Of a DNA stretch of 15,092 nt, positions 1 to 6,941 are shown one piece after another (the stretch's first letter is position 1; each line of letters starts with the position of its first letter). Where the stretch lies: NCBI GenBank assembly GCA_964447015.1, contig CAYUQU010000080.1, positions 1 to 15,092 on the forward strand, in the 5' to 3' direction. Made by a program: the position numbers and the translations under genes. The notes below the pieces were generated by a model. The model searched no databases. It was not told the origin of the DNA and saw only the letters and a program-made list of their open reading frames with translations. This DNA is from Wandonia sp964447015. GTDB lineage: Bacteria > Bacteroidota > Bacteroidia > Flavobacteriales_D > Crocinitomicaceae.

Positions 1-1786
1 CGTCAACTAAATCAACTAATCCTCTTCTCCATTGGTAAGTAAGACCTGCGCCACTTGCAATTACGGTAAAACTTGCTGATTCACCTAGACAAACTGTTGC
101 ATCTATAGGTTCAGTTGTAATTACTGGTGCTTCCTCAATTGTCAAGGAGACATCTACTGAAATTGAATCTGGTGAACATGTACCAGTAATAATCACATTG
201 TAATCTGTTGCCTCATCCAACAATGTTGTTGGGTTTATTGTGATTGTTGATGTTGTTGTTCCTGAAATAGAAGCTCCGTCAACTAAATTAACTAATCCTC
301 TTCTCCATTGGTAAGTGATACCTGATCCACTTGCAACTACAGTAAAACTTGCTGATTCACCTAGACAAACTGTTGCATCTAGAGGTTGAGTTGTAATTAC
401 TGGTGCTTCTTCTATTGTTAAGGAAACATAGTTTGAAACAACCTCAGGCGAGCATGATCCTGATACAACCACGTTGTAATTAGTTGCTCCATCTGCCAAC
501 GTTGTTGGATCTATTGTGAGTGTTGCAGTTGTTGCTCCTGAAATCGAAACTCCATCAACTAGATCAACTAATCCTCTTCTCCATTGGTAAGTAATCCCTG
601 TACCACCACCAACTATAGTAAAACTTGCAGATTCGCCTAAACAAACTGTTGCAGCCGTAGGTTGAGTTATAATTACTGGTGCTTCCTCTATTGTTAAGGA
701 AACATCAACAGAAGTGACATCTGGCGTACATGATCCAGAAATAACTACGTTGTAATCTGTTGCTCCATCCACTAATATTGTTGGGTCTATTGTGATTGTT
801 GCCGTTGTTGCTCCTGAAATTGCTCCACCATCAACTAAATCAACCAATCCTCTTCTCCATTGGTAAGTAAGACCTGCTCCACTGGAAACTACTGTAAAAG
901 TTGCAGACTCACCAAGACAAACCGTTGCATCAATAGGTTGAGTGGTAATTGCTGGTGCTTCTTCTATTGTTAAGGAAGCATAATTTGAAACGACCTCTGG
1001 CGAGCATGATCCTGAAACAATCACATTGTAATCAGTTGCTGCATCTGCTAAGGTTGTTGGGTCTATAGTAAGTGTTGCCGTTGTTACTCCTGAAATCGAC
1101 GCTCCATCAACTAAATCGACTAATCCTCTTCTCCACTGGTAAGTAAGAGCCGTTCCATTGGAAATTGCCGTAAAACTTACAGATTCGCCTAGGCAAACTG
1201 ATGTGTCAGCAGGTTGAATTGTAATGACTGGTACTTCTTCAATTATTAATGAAACGTCAACAGAAATTGCATCGGGTAAACATGTACCAGTAATGAGCAC
1301 ATTATAATCAGTTGCTGCATCCGCCAATGTGGATGGATCTATGATTAAAGTTGCGGTTGTTGCTCCTGAAATAGAAGCGCCGTCAACTAAATCAACTAAT
1401 CCTCTTCTCCATTGGTAAGTATTTCCTAATCCACTAGCAACTACGGTAAAACTTGCAGACGCACCAAGACAAATTGTTGTATCAGATGGCTCTGTTGTAA
1501 TTACGGGTGCTGTGTCAATGGTTAAAGAGACATAGTTCGAAGTATGCGCGGGGGGGTAAGTTCCTGATATAACCACATTGTAATCTGCTGCCTCGTCTAA
1601 AATGGAGGCAGGGTTAATTGTCAATGTAGCCGTTGTCGCACCTGAAATGTTTCCACCGTCAATAAGATTCACTAAACCTCTTCTCCATTGGTATGTCAAA
1701 CCTACTCCCTCAGCAGTAACAGTGAAACTCGTAGATTCTCCATCACAAACCAACACATCACTTGGTTCTGTTGTCGTAGTCGGAGA
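1..1786 (-). repeat. Tandem 276-bp coding repeat (92-aa Ig-like units)
   Basis: The same DNA segment recurs at an exact 276-bp period. The tcaact/tcaata anchor starts at 3, 279, 555, 831, 1107, 1383 and 1659. The stretch encoding TYQWRRGLV is nearly invariant at DNA level, while other parts of each unit diverge. Units run approximately 1786-1511, 1510-1235, 1234-959, 958-683, 682-407, 406-131 and a partial 130-1. Each encodes one Ig-like beta-sandwich with a Cys in C-x-GES and a second in SG(S/T)C, presumably forming a disulfide. The unit nearest the N-terminus is the most divergent. Confidence 0.95.
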
Positions 1787-3118
1787 ACAACCTGTTGGCA
1801 TGATTGCATCAATGGCAAAAGTATTCACCGCTCCCATACCTGTGAGTGCTCTACCAAATAAGTTTACCCCCGTCAATAGATCAATAGATCCTTGAGAAAT
1901 AATCGATCCATTAAATATCGAATTATCATTGATTGAAACGTCGCCATTCACGACCCAATAAACATTCTCTGCTTGTGCCCCATTTATTAGGATAACATTT
2001 GAAAAAACACTTGTACTAAAAGCACCAGATACTTTAAAGACAAAAACCGCGTCAGGATTTCCTTGTGCGTTCAGGTAGATTGAATCTGTAAAAGTTACAT
2101 CACCATTCATTAAATAAACATGAGGTGTAAGAACAAGGTTATTTCCAAATTGAGCAGGGTATAATAATTCAATATCTTCTGGAAGTCCGTTAAGATCATT
2201 GTAAATTATATTGTGATCGGTTGCACATTGAACTGTGAATGCATCTGGCACCGCGTGAATTGTTCCAGCCACCAATAATGGATTAAATCCTAATGGCGAC
2301 TCACTGTTTGTACCAACATCTCCTGTTAGAGTCGTTACTCCAACATTTGTCACTGGACCAAAAGCTGAAAACAATACAAAACATTCTGTAGATAATAAGT
2401 CTGGATTTGCTGGACCTGTTAAAACGGGTGTGAGACAACCAAGTTGCGTGCGAGCAACAATTCCAGTAACTCCAATCGCACCATTAATTGAGAGCGCTCG
2501 TCCTTCGAGTGAATCTCCAGCGCTCATTGTAATGAAATCATTATAGGCAACAATTGTCCCCTTCATAATAACATCTGAAGCCATACTAACTGCTCCATCT
2601 ACTTTCCAATATACATTACATGCCTGTGCATCGTTAATCAATTTCACTTCTGCATTTGAACCGACACCGAATGCGCCTTCAATTTGAATGATAAAAACGG
2701 CACTTGGGTCGTTTTGAGCATCTAAATTCAACTCGCCATTCATGGTTGCAGCCGCAGAGATGTTATGAACACCAGCAAATAAGGTCATACCGCCTCCTAA
2801 TAATACACCAGGAGAATTTGTCGGCACAGCGGCATCTAATTCAAGGTATGCAGCGTTCAAATCGATGGTTGCTTGGGCACTCGCTGGATCCTGATCGTGC
2901 ATGACACCATCAACGTTTCCAAACCCTGTACTGCCACCAACATTGGAGCCTACATGTCCCGTAAGATGGGTGGTCCCCACGTTCGTTACTGCACCATTGG
3001 TGGTAAACAGAACGAAGTCCGCCGCAGTGCCTAAGTTAATTACCTGAGCATAACTGATGCTTTGGCAAGATACTACTGAGGCTATTGCAGCAATAATAAG
3101 TAAAAATTTCTTTTTCAT
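1..3118 (-). CDS. Secreted double-DUF3494 (ice-binding-like) protein with Ig-like repeat array, C-terminus beyond window
   Basis: The frame is open from the ATG at 3118 to the left edge: 1039 codons with no stop, so the C-terminus lies outside. A signal peptide covers residues 1 to about 24 (MKKKFLLIIAAIASVVS..., cleavage near SYAQ). Two DUF3494/ice-binding-like domains follow, at about 27-240 and 241-445. They carry family signatures such as NLGTAADFVLF, VGSNVGGSTGFGNVDG, YWKVDGAV and GRALSINGA. From about 447 an array of 92-residue Ig-like units begins: six complete and one partial, each with C-x-GES...TYQWRRGL...SGATTATL...DYNVVISG. DUF3494 folds as a beta-solenoid that binds ice in characterised members, but many family members are untested. 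By analogy with the paralogue at 6942-8552, a T9SS sorting domain is expected off the edge (inference). The long shape suggests a surface adhesin. It has its own stress-type promoter at 3154-3215. Confidence 0.93.
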   Translation of the reverse strand, partial: MKKKFLLIIAAIASVVSCQSISYAQVINLGTAADFVLFTTNGAVTNVGTTHLTGHVGSNVGGSTGFGNVDGVMHDQDPASAQATIDLNAAYLELDAAVPTNSPGVLLGGGMTLFAGVHNISAAATMNGELNLDAQNDPSAVFIIQIEGAFGVGSNAEVKLINDAQACNVYWKVDGAVSMASDVIMKGTIVAYNDFITMSAGDSLEGRALSINGAIGVTGIVARTQLGCLTPVLTGPANPDLLSTECFVLFSAFGPVTNVGVTTLTGDVGTNSESPLGFNPLLVAGTIHAVPDAFTVQCATDHNIIYNDLNGLPEDIELLYPAQFGNNLVLTPHVYLMNGDVTFTDSIYLNAQGNPDAVFVFKVSGAFSTSVFSNVILINGAQAENVYWVVNGDVSINDNSIFNGSIISQGSIDLLTGVNLFGRALTGMGAVNTFAIDAIMPTGCSPTTTTEPSDVLVCDGESTSFTVTAEGVGLTYQWRRGLVNLIDGGNISGATTATLTINPASILDEAADYNVVISGTYPPAHTSNYVSLTIDTAPVITTEPSDTTICLGASASFTVVASGLGNTYQWRRGLVDLVDGASISGATTATLIIDPSTLADAATDYNVLITGTCLPDAISVDVSLIIEEVPVITIQPADTSVCLGESVSFTAISNGTALTYQWRRGLVDLVDGASISGVTTATLTIDPTTLADAATDYNVIVSGSCSPEVVSNYASLTIEEAPAITTQPIDATVCLGESATFTVVSSGAGLTYQWRRGLVDLVDGGAISGATTATITIDPTILVDGATDYNVVISGSCTPDVTSVDVSLTIEEAPVIITQPTAATVCLGESASFTIVGGGTGITYQWRRGLVDLVDGVSISGATTATLTIDPTTLADGATNYNVVVSGSCSPEVVSNYVSLTIEEAPVITTQPLDATVCLGESASFTVVASGSGITYQWRRGLVNLVDGASISGTTTSTITINPTTLLDEATDYNVIITGTCSPDSISVDVSLTIEEAPVITTEPIDATVCLGESASFTVIASGAGLTYQWRRGLVDLVD

Positions 3119-3153
3119 AATCTTGTTTTAAGTGTGAGTTAAACTTCACTCGG

Positions 3154-3215
3154 CAAAGGTGATGATAGAGAAGTGAGTAACTATTACATCTATTTATGAG
3201 TTTCTTACAGAAATC
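3154..3215 (-). promoter_or_regulatory. Stress-type promoter P1 of the large DUF3494/Ig gene
   Basis: On the minus strand: upstream box GATTTCTGTAAGAA (3215-3202), 13-bp spacer, box TGTAATA (3188-3182), 20-bp spacer, -7 box CACCTTTG (3161-3154), 36 nt before the ATG. The arrangement and spacing are identical to four other promoters in this window. The -7 box matches the Bacteroidota TAnnTTTG type in its TTTG half. This is the most divergent of the five copies. Confidence 0.7.
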
Positions 3216-3323
3216 ACATAATTTGTACTTGAAGGTTAATTTATTGAATTCGTTTAAATTCATGAAGACACCACAGAACCTGAAAACTTCTGAGAAATTT
3301 ACTTTTATTCAGTGTAATCTTGA

Positions 3324-4427
3324 TTACTTAACTGACTTGGTGCTTTTTTTTAGAACTGGGAATTTGAATATTGTTTTCGTAGGCATAGTGTCTCCCAATA
3401 AGCTCCCCCAATGTTTTAGCGAATCGATGTGATCAAAAATAACTTTTACTATTGCAATAAGTGGAATAGATAAGAACATTCCTGGAATCCCCCACAATGC
3501 TCCACCAGTGATGACCGCAACAATAGAAACCAAAGCATTGATTTTTACTCTCGACCCAACCAGTTTGGGAACAATATAATTGTTGTCAACAAACTGGATC
3601 ACGGTATATACAATTAAGACCAGAAAAGCTGACATTACAGACTGAGTGGTAAGAGCAAACATCATAGGAAGTGCAATTGCAACTATACCACCGATGTAGG
3701 GAATTAGATTCAATACGGCACCAATCACTCCGAATAATATTGCATATTCTATACCGATTAACATTAAACCAACTGAGTTAAGGACAGCTATTATTACTGT
3801 TTCGATGAATAAGGCCACAAGGTATCGTTGTATGATTGATTTTGAAGAGGTCAATACTTCATCCACTTCTTTTTTGTTATCACTACCAAAAACATTTCGA
3901 ATAAAATTGAGCAATAATGGTTCGTAATACAAAATCATGCATATATATACTGGGACTAAAAAAATCACAACTAAGCCGTTACCTATCATTGAAATTGTGT
4001 GACCAAGATATGCTTTGCTCCCTTCAATAATTTCAACTTTTGCTTGCTCTATAAATGTATTGATTTTGCTGACACTAATATTGAACGTAGAAGAAATCCA
4101 TTTGATGCTACTGCTCATTACATCCTGACTTTTTTCCATAACAAGTGGTAACGACTCGGAAAATTTACCCACCTGCATTGAAATCAATATAATACAACCA
4201 GTAGTTATTCCAATCAACAGTAAAACGGAAAAAAGAATTGCAAGTACTTTGTTTATGCGAATTCGCACAAACAGTTTAACTAAAGGACTAAGTAAAATGG
4301 CTATTATTAGCGAAAAAACCAGTGGAAGGATAATTAACCGACCTATATATAGCATGTCAATTGAAAAATACAAGCCTAAAATAATCAGCGTTGCTTTAAG
4401 ATAAAAGGGGTATTTTCTTGTGGGCAT
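3324..4427 (-). CDS. AI-2E family transporter (putative permease)
   Basis: A 367-residue polytopic membrane protein of normal length for the AI-2E/YdiK/PerM family (PF01594). Hydrophobic segments sit at about residues 10-50 (two close helices) and 57-82. A hydrophilic periplasmic-type region at about 85-145 is followed by five or so more helices. Family hallmarks include NLIPYIGGIVA near residue 240, DNNYIVPKLVGSRVKINAL near 280-300 and WGIPGMFLSIPLIAIVKV near 315-330. Characterised relatives export autoinducer-2 or act as Na+/H+ antiporters; the substrate here cannot be inferred. It is the last gene of a three-gene set with holin-like and unknown proteins (gaps 21 and 27 bp). That context, next to YtxH, suggests an envelope-stress role rather than quorum sensing (inference). 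Confidence 0.9.
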   Translation of the reverse strand: MPTRKYPFYLKATLIILGLYFSIDMLYIGRLIILPLVFSLIIAILLSPLVKLFVRIRINKVLAILFSVLLLIGITTGCIILISMQVGKFSESLPLVMEKSQDVMSSSIKWISSTFNISVSKINTFIEQAKVEIIEGSKAYLGHTISMIGNGLVVIFLVPVYICMILYYEPLLLNFIRNVFGSDNKKEVDEVLTSSKSIIQRYLVALFIETVIIAVLNSVGLMLIGIEYAILFGVIGAVLNLIPYIGGIVAIALPMMFALTTQSVMSAFLVLIVYTVIQFVDNNYIVPKLVGSRVKINALVSIVAVITGGALWGIPGMFLSIPLIAIVKVIFDHIDSLKHWGSLLGDTMPTKTIFKFPVLKKSTKSVK

Positions 4428-4448
4428 GTGAGTGAAATAAATGCTTGC

Positions 4449-4829
4449 TTAACCAACTTGATTTTTGCGTTTAAACAAACTCGTTATCCCCACAATTATG
4501 CTTCCTGCGTTGGCTTGAATAAAGGTTGACGTAAGTTTTCCCATTACTGTTGAGCCTATAAACCCTTTGACAGTACCTTTTCTATTGAATACTGCATTAA
4601 TGAGGTAACTTGTTCCTAAATTTAATCCACCTTTAACCAAGTCGAATTGCACTTCTTTATCATTGACAAGTTTGTCTAGAGATGATTTGACTACTTCAAC
4701 TGGACTTAGTGCATGAGCAAATCCCTTAAAGCATTCTTTCAATTCCATTTCCTGTCTGTCTTTTGACTCTTTTACAAGTCCTATCAGACTTTTCAATTCT
4801 TCATATGTTGAAACAGCTACCTTTTCCAT
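4449..4829 (-). CDS. Conserved-looking hypothetical protein, middle gene of the holin/permease operon
   Basis: 126 residues, family not recognised. The N-terminal half (1-70) is charged and helical (STYEELKSLIGLVKESKDR...). The C-terminal half is less charged with Gly and Ser, containing GLNLGTSYLINAVF near 68-81 and a moderately hydrophobic stretch FIQANAGSIIVGITSLF near 102-118, followed by a basic tail KRKNQVG. It could be a peripheral or monotopic membrane protein. Its position, 27 bp after the holin-like gene and 21 bp before the permease gene, makes co-transcription very likely. Similar small genes often follow YtxH/holin-like genes in Bacteroidota (general recollection, not checked). 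No catalytic motif is visible. Confidence 0.8.
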   Translation of the reverse strand: MEKVAVSTYEELKSLIGLVKESKDRQEMELKECFKGFAHALSPVEVVKSSLDKLVNDKEVQFDLVKGGLNLGTSYLINAVFNRKGTVKGFIGSTVMGKLTSTFIQANAGSIIVGITSLFKRKNQVG

Positions 4830-4856
4830 CGCATTGTTTTTTTATTTGATATTGAA

Positions 4857-5201
4857 CTATGATTTTTCGAAAATTCTTGTGATAATTCGATTGCGGATTG
4901 GGCTCTCAATAAGTTTCTTACGCGCAAAAAAGAGTATAATTGTGAGCAAGAAATAAAAACCAGTAACTAACAAAAAGCCTATATAATTGCTATTGAAATA
5001 ATCAGCAAGGCAAAAGCCCGCAGTAATACTCACAAATAGCAAGAACAAAATCATGAAAAGACCAACAATCAAAATACTAATCAAACTTGAGCCAAATACA
5101 GAAGTTCGTTCTGCTGCCTCTAACTTGACTAGTTCGATGTTTGTTTGAACATAGACTTTTAAACTTTTAGTCAGTTCCTCTATTTTCCCCGTTTCAGACA
5201 T
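4857..5201 (-). CDS. Holin-like superfamily membrane protein (DUF1469/Phage_holin_3_6 type)
   Basis: 114 residues: an amphipathic N-terminal helix with an ExxKLEAAER-like segment (LVKLEAAERTSVFG, about 24-37), two long membrane helices at about 38-66 and 72-94 separated by DYFNSNYIG, and a basic C-terminal helix (ARKKLIESPIRNRIITRIFEKS). This is the usual layout of the phage-holin-superfamily proteins encoded with YtxH and stress genes in many bacteria. There is no phage context here, so lysis is unlikely and an envelope role is more plausible. It is first in the operon with 4449-4829 and 3324-4427. A terminator-like hairpin lies just upstream (5230-5288), so this operon either has its own promoter in the short leader or depends on read-through from the YtxH operon. 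Confidence 0.85.
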   Translation of the reverse strand: MSETGKIEELTKSLKVYVQTNIELVKLEAAERTSVFGSSLISILIVGLFMILFLLFVSITAGFCLADYFNSNYIGFLLVTGFYFLLTIILFFARKKLIESPIRNRIITRIFEKS

Positions 5202-5229
5202 ATGCTTTTTTTTAATTCTTTAATCAAAA

Positions 5230-5288
5230 AAAACGATCTGCTGATCAACCAGCCCTCCTAAGAGTTCAATTTTTCAGCTGACCGTTTT
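5230..5288 (-). terminator. Imperfect hairpin with U-tract after the YtxH gene
   Basis: The arms 5230-5244 and 5274-5288 pair as an AAAACG-x-TC-x-GCTGA stem with two odd positions around a 29-nt loop. On the minus strand one odd position becomes a G-U wobble and the stem is followed by a run of eight T. On the plus strand it is an A-C mismatch. The minus orientation is therefore favoured, placing it downstream of 5347-5547. It lies only 29 bp before the start of 4857-5201, so it may be a partial terminator or attenuator. Confidence 0.6.
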
Positions 5289-5346
5289 CTTACCACAACT
5301 AACTACTACTAACTACTAAACTTATTACCGATTTAGGTTTCGGTTT

Positions 5347-5547
5347 TTAAGATTTGTGATTTAAATCACCAATTTCTTTTTTAGCCTTTTCTTTGATATC
5401 TTCTGCAAGATCCTTTGCTCCAGCCATCAATTTACTGCGTGTATTGCTTCCTTTGTCCGGTGCAAATAAGACTCCTATTGCTGCTCCTACCAATGCTCCA
5501 AGCACCAATGCTCCAGCTACTTTACCATTTGAATTTGAATGTGACAT
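5347..5547 (-). CDS. YtxH domain protein
   Basis: 66 residues. A glycine/alanine-rich membrane helix at about 8-30 (KVAGALVLGALVGAAIGVLFAP) is followed by DKGSNTRSKL and an amphipathic helix GAKDLAEDIKEKAKKEIGDL. This matches the YtxH family (PF12732), small membrane-anchored stress-associated proteins of unknown biochemistry. It lies 22 bp downstream of the mini membrane protein gene 5570-5752, so the two probably form an operon driven by the promoter at 5805-5866 and ending at the hairpin 5230-5288. Confidence 0.9.
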   Translation of the reverse strand: MSHSNSNGKVAGALVLGALVGAAIGVLFAPDKGSNTRSKLMAGAKDLAEDIKEKAKKEIGDLNHKS

Positions 5548-5569
5548 AACTTTTTAAACTTTATATAAT

Positions 5570-5752
5570 TTATACTCTTCTACCTCCGATAACTCTCAAC
5601 AAAATTGCAACAATTGCAATGACTAATAAAATATGAATTAAGTTTCCCATGTCATATGCATAATACCCCGTAATCCAAAGAATTATCAACACAACTGCTA
5701 CTACATATAATAAATTGCTCATTCCTCGATTGTTATAATTTCTGTTGTACAT
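5570..5752 (-). CDS. lmo0937-family (DUF5670-like) mini membrane protein, copy 1
   Basis: 60 residues from the ATG at 5752. A second in-frame ATG at 5722 gives 50 residues (MSNLLYVVAVVLIILW...) and matches the starts of the three paralogues in this window, so the extra MYNRNYNNRG is uncertain. Two membrane helices (about 13-28 and 37-53) are joined by a short turn with GYYAYDMGNLIH, and the protein ends in a basic GGRRV tail. Characteristic residues shared with the copies at 6038, 10169 and 12321 are NLLY, W-x-x-G, A-Y, and IH-x-LLVIA-x-x-x-IL-x-R. The family occurs widely next to stress genes; no molecular function is known to me. It is the first gene after promoter P2. Confidence 0.85.
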   Translation of the reverse strand: MYNRNYNNRGMSNLLYVVAVVLIILWITGYYAYDMGNLIHILLVIAIVAILLRVIGGRRV

Positions 5753-5804
5753 TTCTCTATTTGCTAGGTTTGTTTTCTAATCAATTCCCTAATGCTTGAT
5801 GATA

Positions 5805-5866
5805 CAAAGATGGCTGTAATCAGTTGGAGATGTGTTACATTTTAAATTGGAAATGTTGCATAAATC
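5805..5866 (-). promoter_or_regulatory. Stress-type promoter P2 of the mini-protein/YtxH operon
   Basis: Minus strand: GATTTATGCAACAT (5866-5853), 13 bp, TGTAACA (5839-5833), 20 bp, -7 box CATCTTTG (5812-5805). Spacing is identical to P1, P3, P4 and P5. The -7 box lies 52 nt before the ATG at 5752. Confidence 0.75.
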
Positions 5867-5898
5867 ACTGCTTGCATTAAGACAAAAGATTTTTAGAC

Positions 5899-6014
5899 AT
5901 TAGACAAAAGACTGTCTCTAGGACTAAACCATGATGTTTATAGTAAAAAAAAATATCGTCAACCAATGGTTGACGATATCAATAGAAGCAAAGCACAAAA
6001 AGTCTTTTGTCTAA
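5899..6014. repeat. Inverted pair of AGACAAAAGAC tracts flanking a terminator
   Basis: TTAGACAAAAGACT at 5900-5913 has an exact inverted match, AGTCTTTTGTCTAA, at 6001-6014. The left arm lies in a wider tract of the same motif (from about 5879) and the right arm is followed by another ttttgtctaa (6020-6029). The terminator 5953-5979 sits in the middle. Related tracts occur at 6290-6332, 6909-6934, 8665-8706 and 14881-14941. Confidence 0.75.
5944..5979 (-). terminator. Rho-independent terminator of 6038-6190
   Basis: A perfect 12-bp stem (5953-5964 with 5968-5979, ATATCGTCAACC) has a 3-nt loop. On the minus strand it is followed by a T run (complement of the A run 5944-5953). It lies about 58 nt downstream of the stop codon at 6038. 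Confidence 0.88.
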
Positions 6015-6037
6015 CTTCTTTTGTCTAACAGTCTAAA

Positions 6038-6190
6038 TTACACTCTTCTTCCACCAATAAGTCTCAATAGTATTGCGATAACGGCAATAACTAAAAGAAT
6101 GTGAATCAGACCACCAAGATTATATGCAAAAAAACCTGTAATCCATGCGATGATTAAAATGACTGCTATGATATATAATAAGTTATTCAT
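6038..6190 (-). CDS. lmo0937-family mini membrane protein, copy 2
   Basis: 50 residues, found by direct translation. It starts MNNLLYIIAVILIIAWITGF and ends LLRLIGGRRV, with two membrane helices at about 3-20 and 28-45 around FAYNLGGLIH. It is closer to the copy at 5570-5752 (same GGRRV tail, WITG and LLR) than to the copies in the stress operons, so these two adjacent genes look like a local duplication. It stands alone, with its own terminator at 5944-5979. No copy of the shared stress promoter was found upstream of it. Confidence 0.85.
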   Translation of the reverse strand: MNNLLYIIAVILIIAWITGFFAYNLGGLIHILLVIAVIAILLRLIGGRRV

Positions 6191-6287
6191 GTCTTTTAAT
6201 TTTGTGTTTATACTTACAATTTACGCTTTTTATTTTGGAGCTCCAAGGTATTGAGGTGGAGATGGGGAGTATTTAACATTATTTGGG

Positions 6288-6560
6288 GGATTCAAAAGAC
6301 TCAAGACTACAAGATTCAAGACTACAAGACTTATTTTCGGGTGAGGGGAATGAAATTCTCAAAATGGGAATTGTGTAGCGGAGGGAAATTGGTGAACGTT
6401 TGTGATGCACATTCACCTTCATCCTTCGATAGCGTTTTTGTCATGGTTTTTGATGCAAAAACGCACGCCAAAAACTGATTTCGTCGTTGTTTGTTTGCGG
6501 CGGATTAACATCCGCCGCTATTGAGATGTCGCCCGTCAATTGACGGGCTTTTATTTCGGT
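6288..6560. repeat. Composite dispersed repeat, copy R1
   Basis: Parts in order are: a tract of CAAGACT-like units (6288-6331); a GTGAGGGG block with an AAATGGGAATTGTGTAGCGG segment (about 6341-6415); a hairpin GCGTTTTTG...CAAAAACGC (6432-6464) followed by ACGCCAAAAACTGA; a hairpin GCGGCGGAT-TAAC-ATCCGCCGC (6497-6518); and a palindrome GCCCGTCAATTGACGGGC (6531-6548) followed by tttattt. The last palindrome plus T-tail could act as a terminator on the plus strand. The same parts recur in R2-R6. Confidence 0.85.
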
Positions 6561-6574
6561 TAAAGTCATGACTT

Positions 6575-6740
6575 TCTGAAAAAGGAGGATTATATGTAAA
6601 GGGAACTTGATAAACGTTTGTGATGCACATTGAACATTATCCTTCGATGGCGTTTTTGTCATGGTTTTTGGTGCAAAAACGCACGCCAAAAACTGACTTC
6701 TGTTGTGTTTTTACGGCGGATTAAAATCCGCCGTTACAAT
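6575..6740. repeat. Composite dispersed repeat, copy R2
   Basis: It follows R1 directly and lacks the CAAGACT tract. Its lead-in actttctgaaaaaggaggat is shared with R5. Hairpin GCGTTTTTG...CAAAAACGC lies at 6650-6682, and a 10-bp hairpin ACGGCGGATT/AATCCGCCGT at 6713-6734. The CGGCGG hairpin differs in loop from R1 while keeping the pairing. Confidence 0.82.
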
Positions 6741-6829
6741 TATTTGACCCACCGACTATCCGTCGGGGCAGGCCCTTCAGGGGCATGATAGGTGAATTTG
6801 CTGTTTAGTTTGTTATGATCCTTATATCC

Positions 6830-6866
6830 AAAAAAAAATAGCGTTGACCTGTGGTCAACGCTATTT
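6830..6866 (-). terminator. Rho-independent terminator of the second DUF3494 gene
   Basis: A perfect 14-bp stem (6836-6849 with 6853-6866, core AGCGTTGACC) has a TGT loop and a run of T on the minus strand (complement of the A run from 6830). It lies 75 nt past the stop codon of 6942-8552. Confidence 0.92.
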
Positions 6867-6908
6867 AGGAAATATATTTACTCTAATCTAAAATACTTTT
6901 CGTCCTTT

Positions 6909-6934
6909 TACAAGTCTTGAGTCTTGTATCTAAA
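6909..6934. repeat. Reverse-oriented CAAGACT tract at the 3' side of the second DUF3494 gene
   Basis: It contains gtcttgagtcttgta (6914-6928), the exact inverse complement of tacaagactcaagac at 8678-8692 on the other side of gene 6942-8552. Both tracts also have a T-rich (or A-rich) TTTTTTAGA-type edge facing the gene. Confidence 0.75.
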
Positions 6935-6941
6935 AAAAGAA

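Noticed and set aside
1..1786. 276-bp tandem repeat considered as a CRISPR or satellite
   Set aside because: The period is 92 codons, the frame is open throughout and each unit encodes a recognisable Ig-like domain, so it is a protein repeat.
1602..1895. Plus-strand 97-residue frame
   Set aside because: It is antisense to the Ig-repeat coding sequence, which is continuous and has clear protein motifs.
4857..5201. Prophage lysis holin
   Set aside because: No endolysin, phage structural gene or integrase is nearby. The protein fits the holin-superfamily stress type that accompanies YtxH.
5297..5320. TAACTAC short tandem repeat
   Set aside because: It is a simple AT-rich microsatellite of about three units with no second occurrence in the window, so no function can be supported.
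6251..6478. Plus-strand frames with SKWELCSGGKL...VFDAKTHAKN (also 8617-8850, 8774-8998)
   Set aside because: These are the same repeat read on the other strand. The frame changes between copies and a stop sits in the hairpin tail. They are better explained as non-coding repeat.
6441..6689. Minus-strand frame beginning MACVFAPKTMTKTPSKDN, repeated at 8658-8843 and 14887-15078
   Set aside because: It recurs only because the dispersed repeat DNA is conserved. The opposite strand is equally open, the frames end differently outside the core, and the shared part is mainly the hairpin. No start context or promoter supports it.
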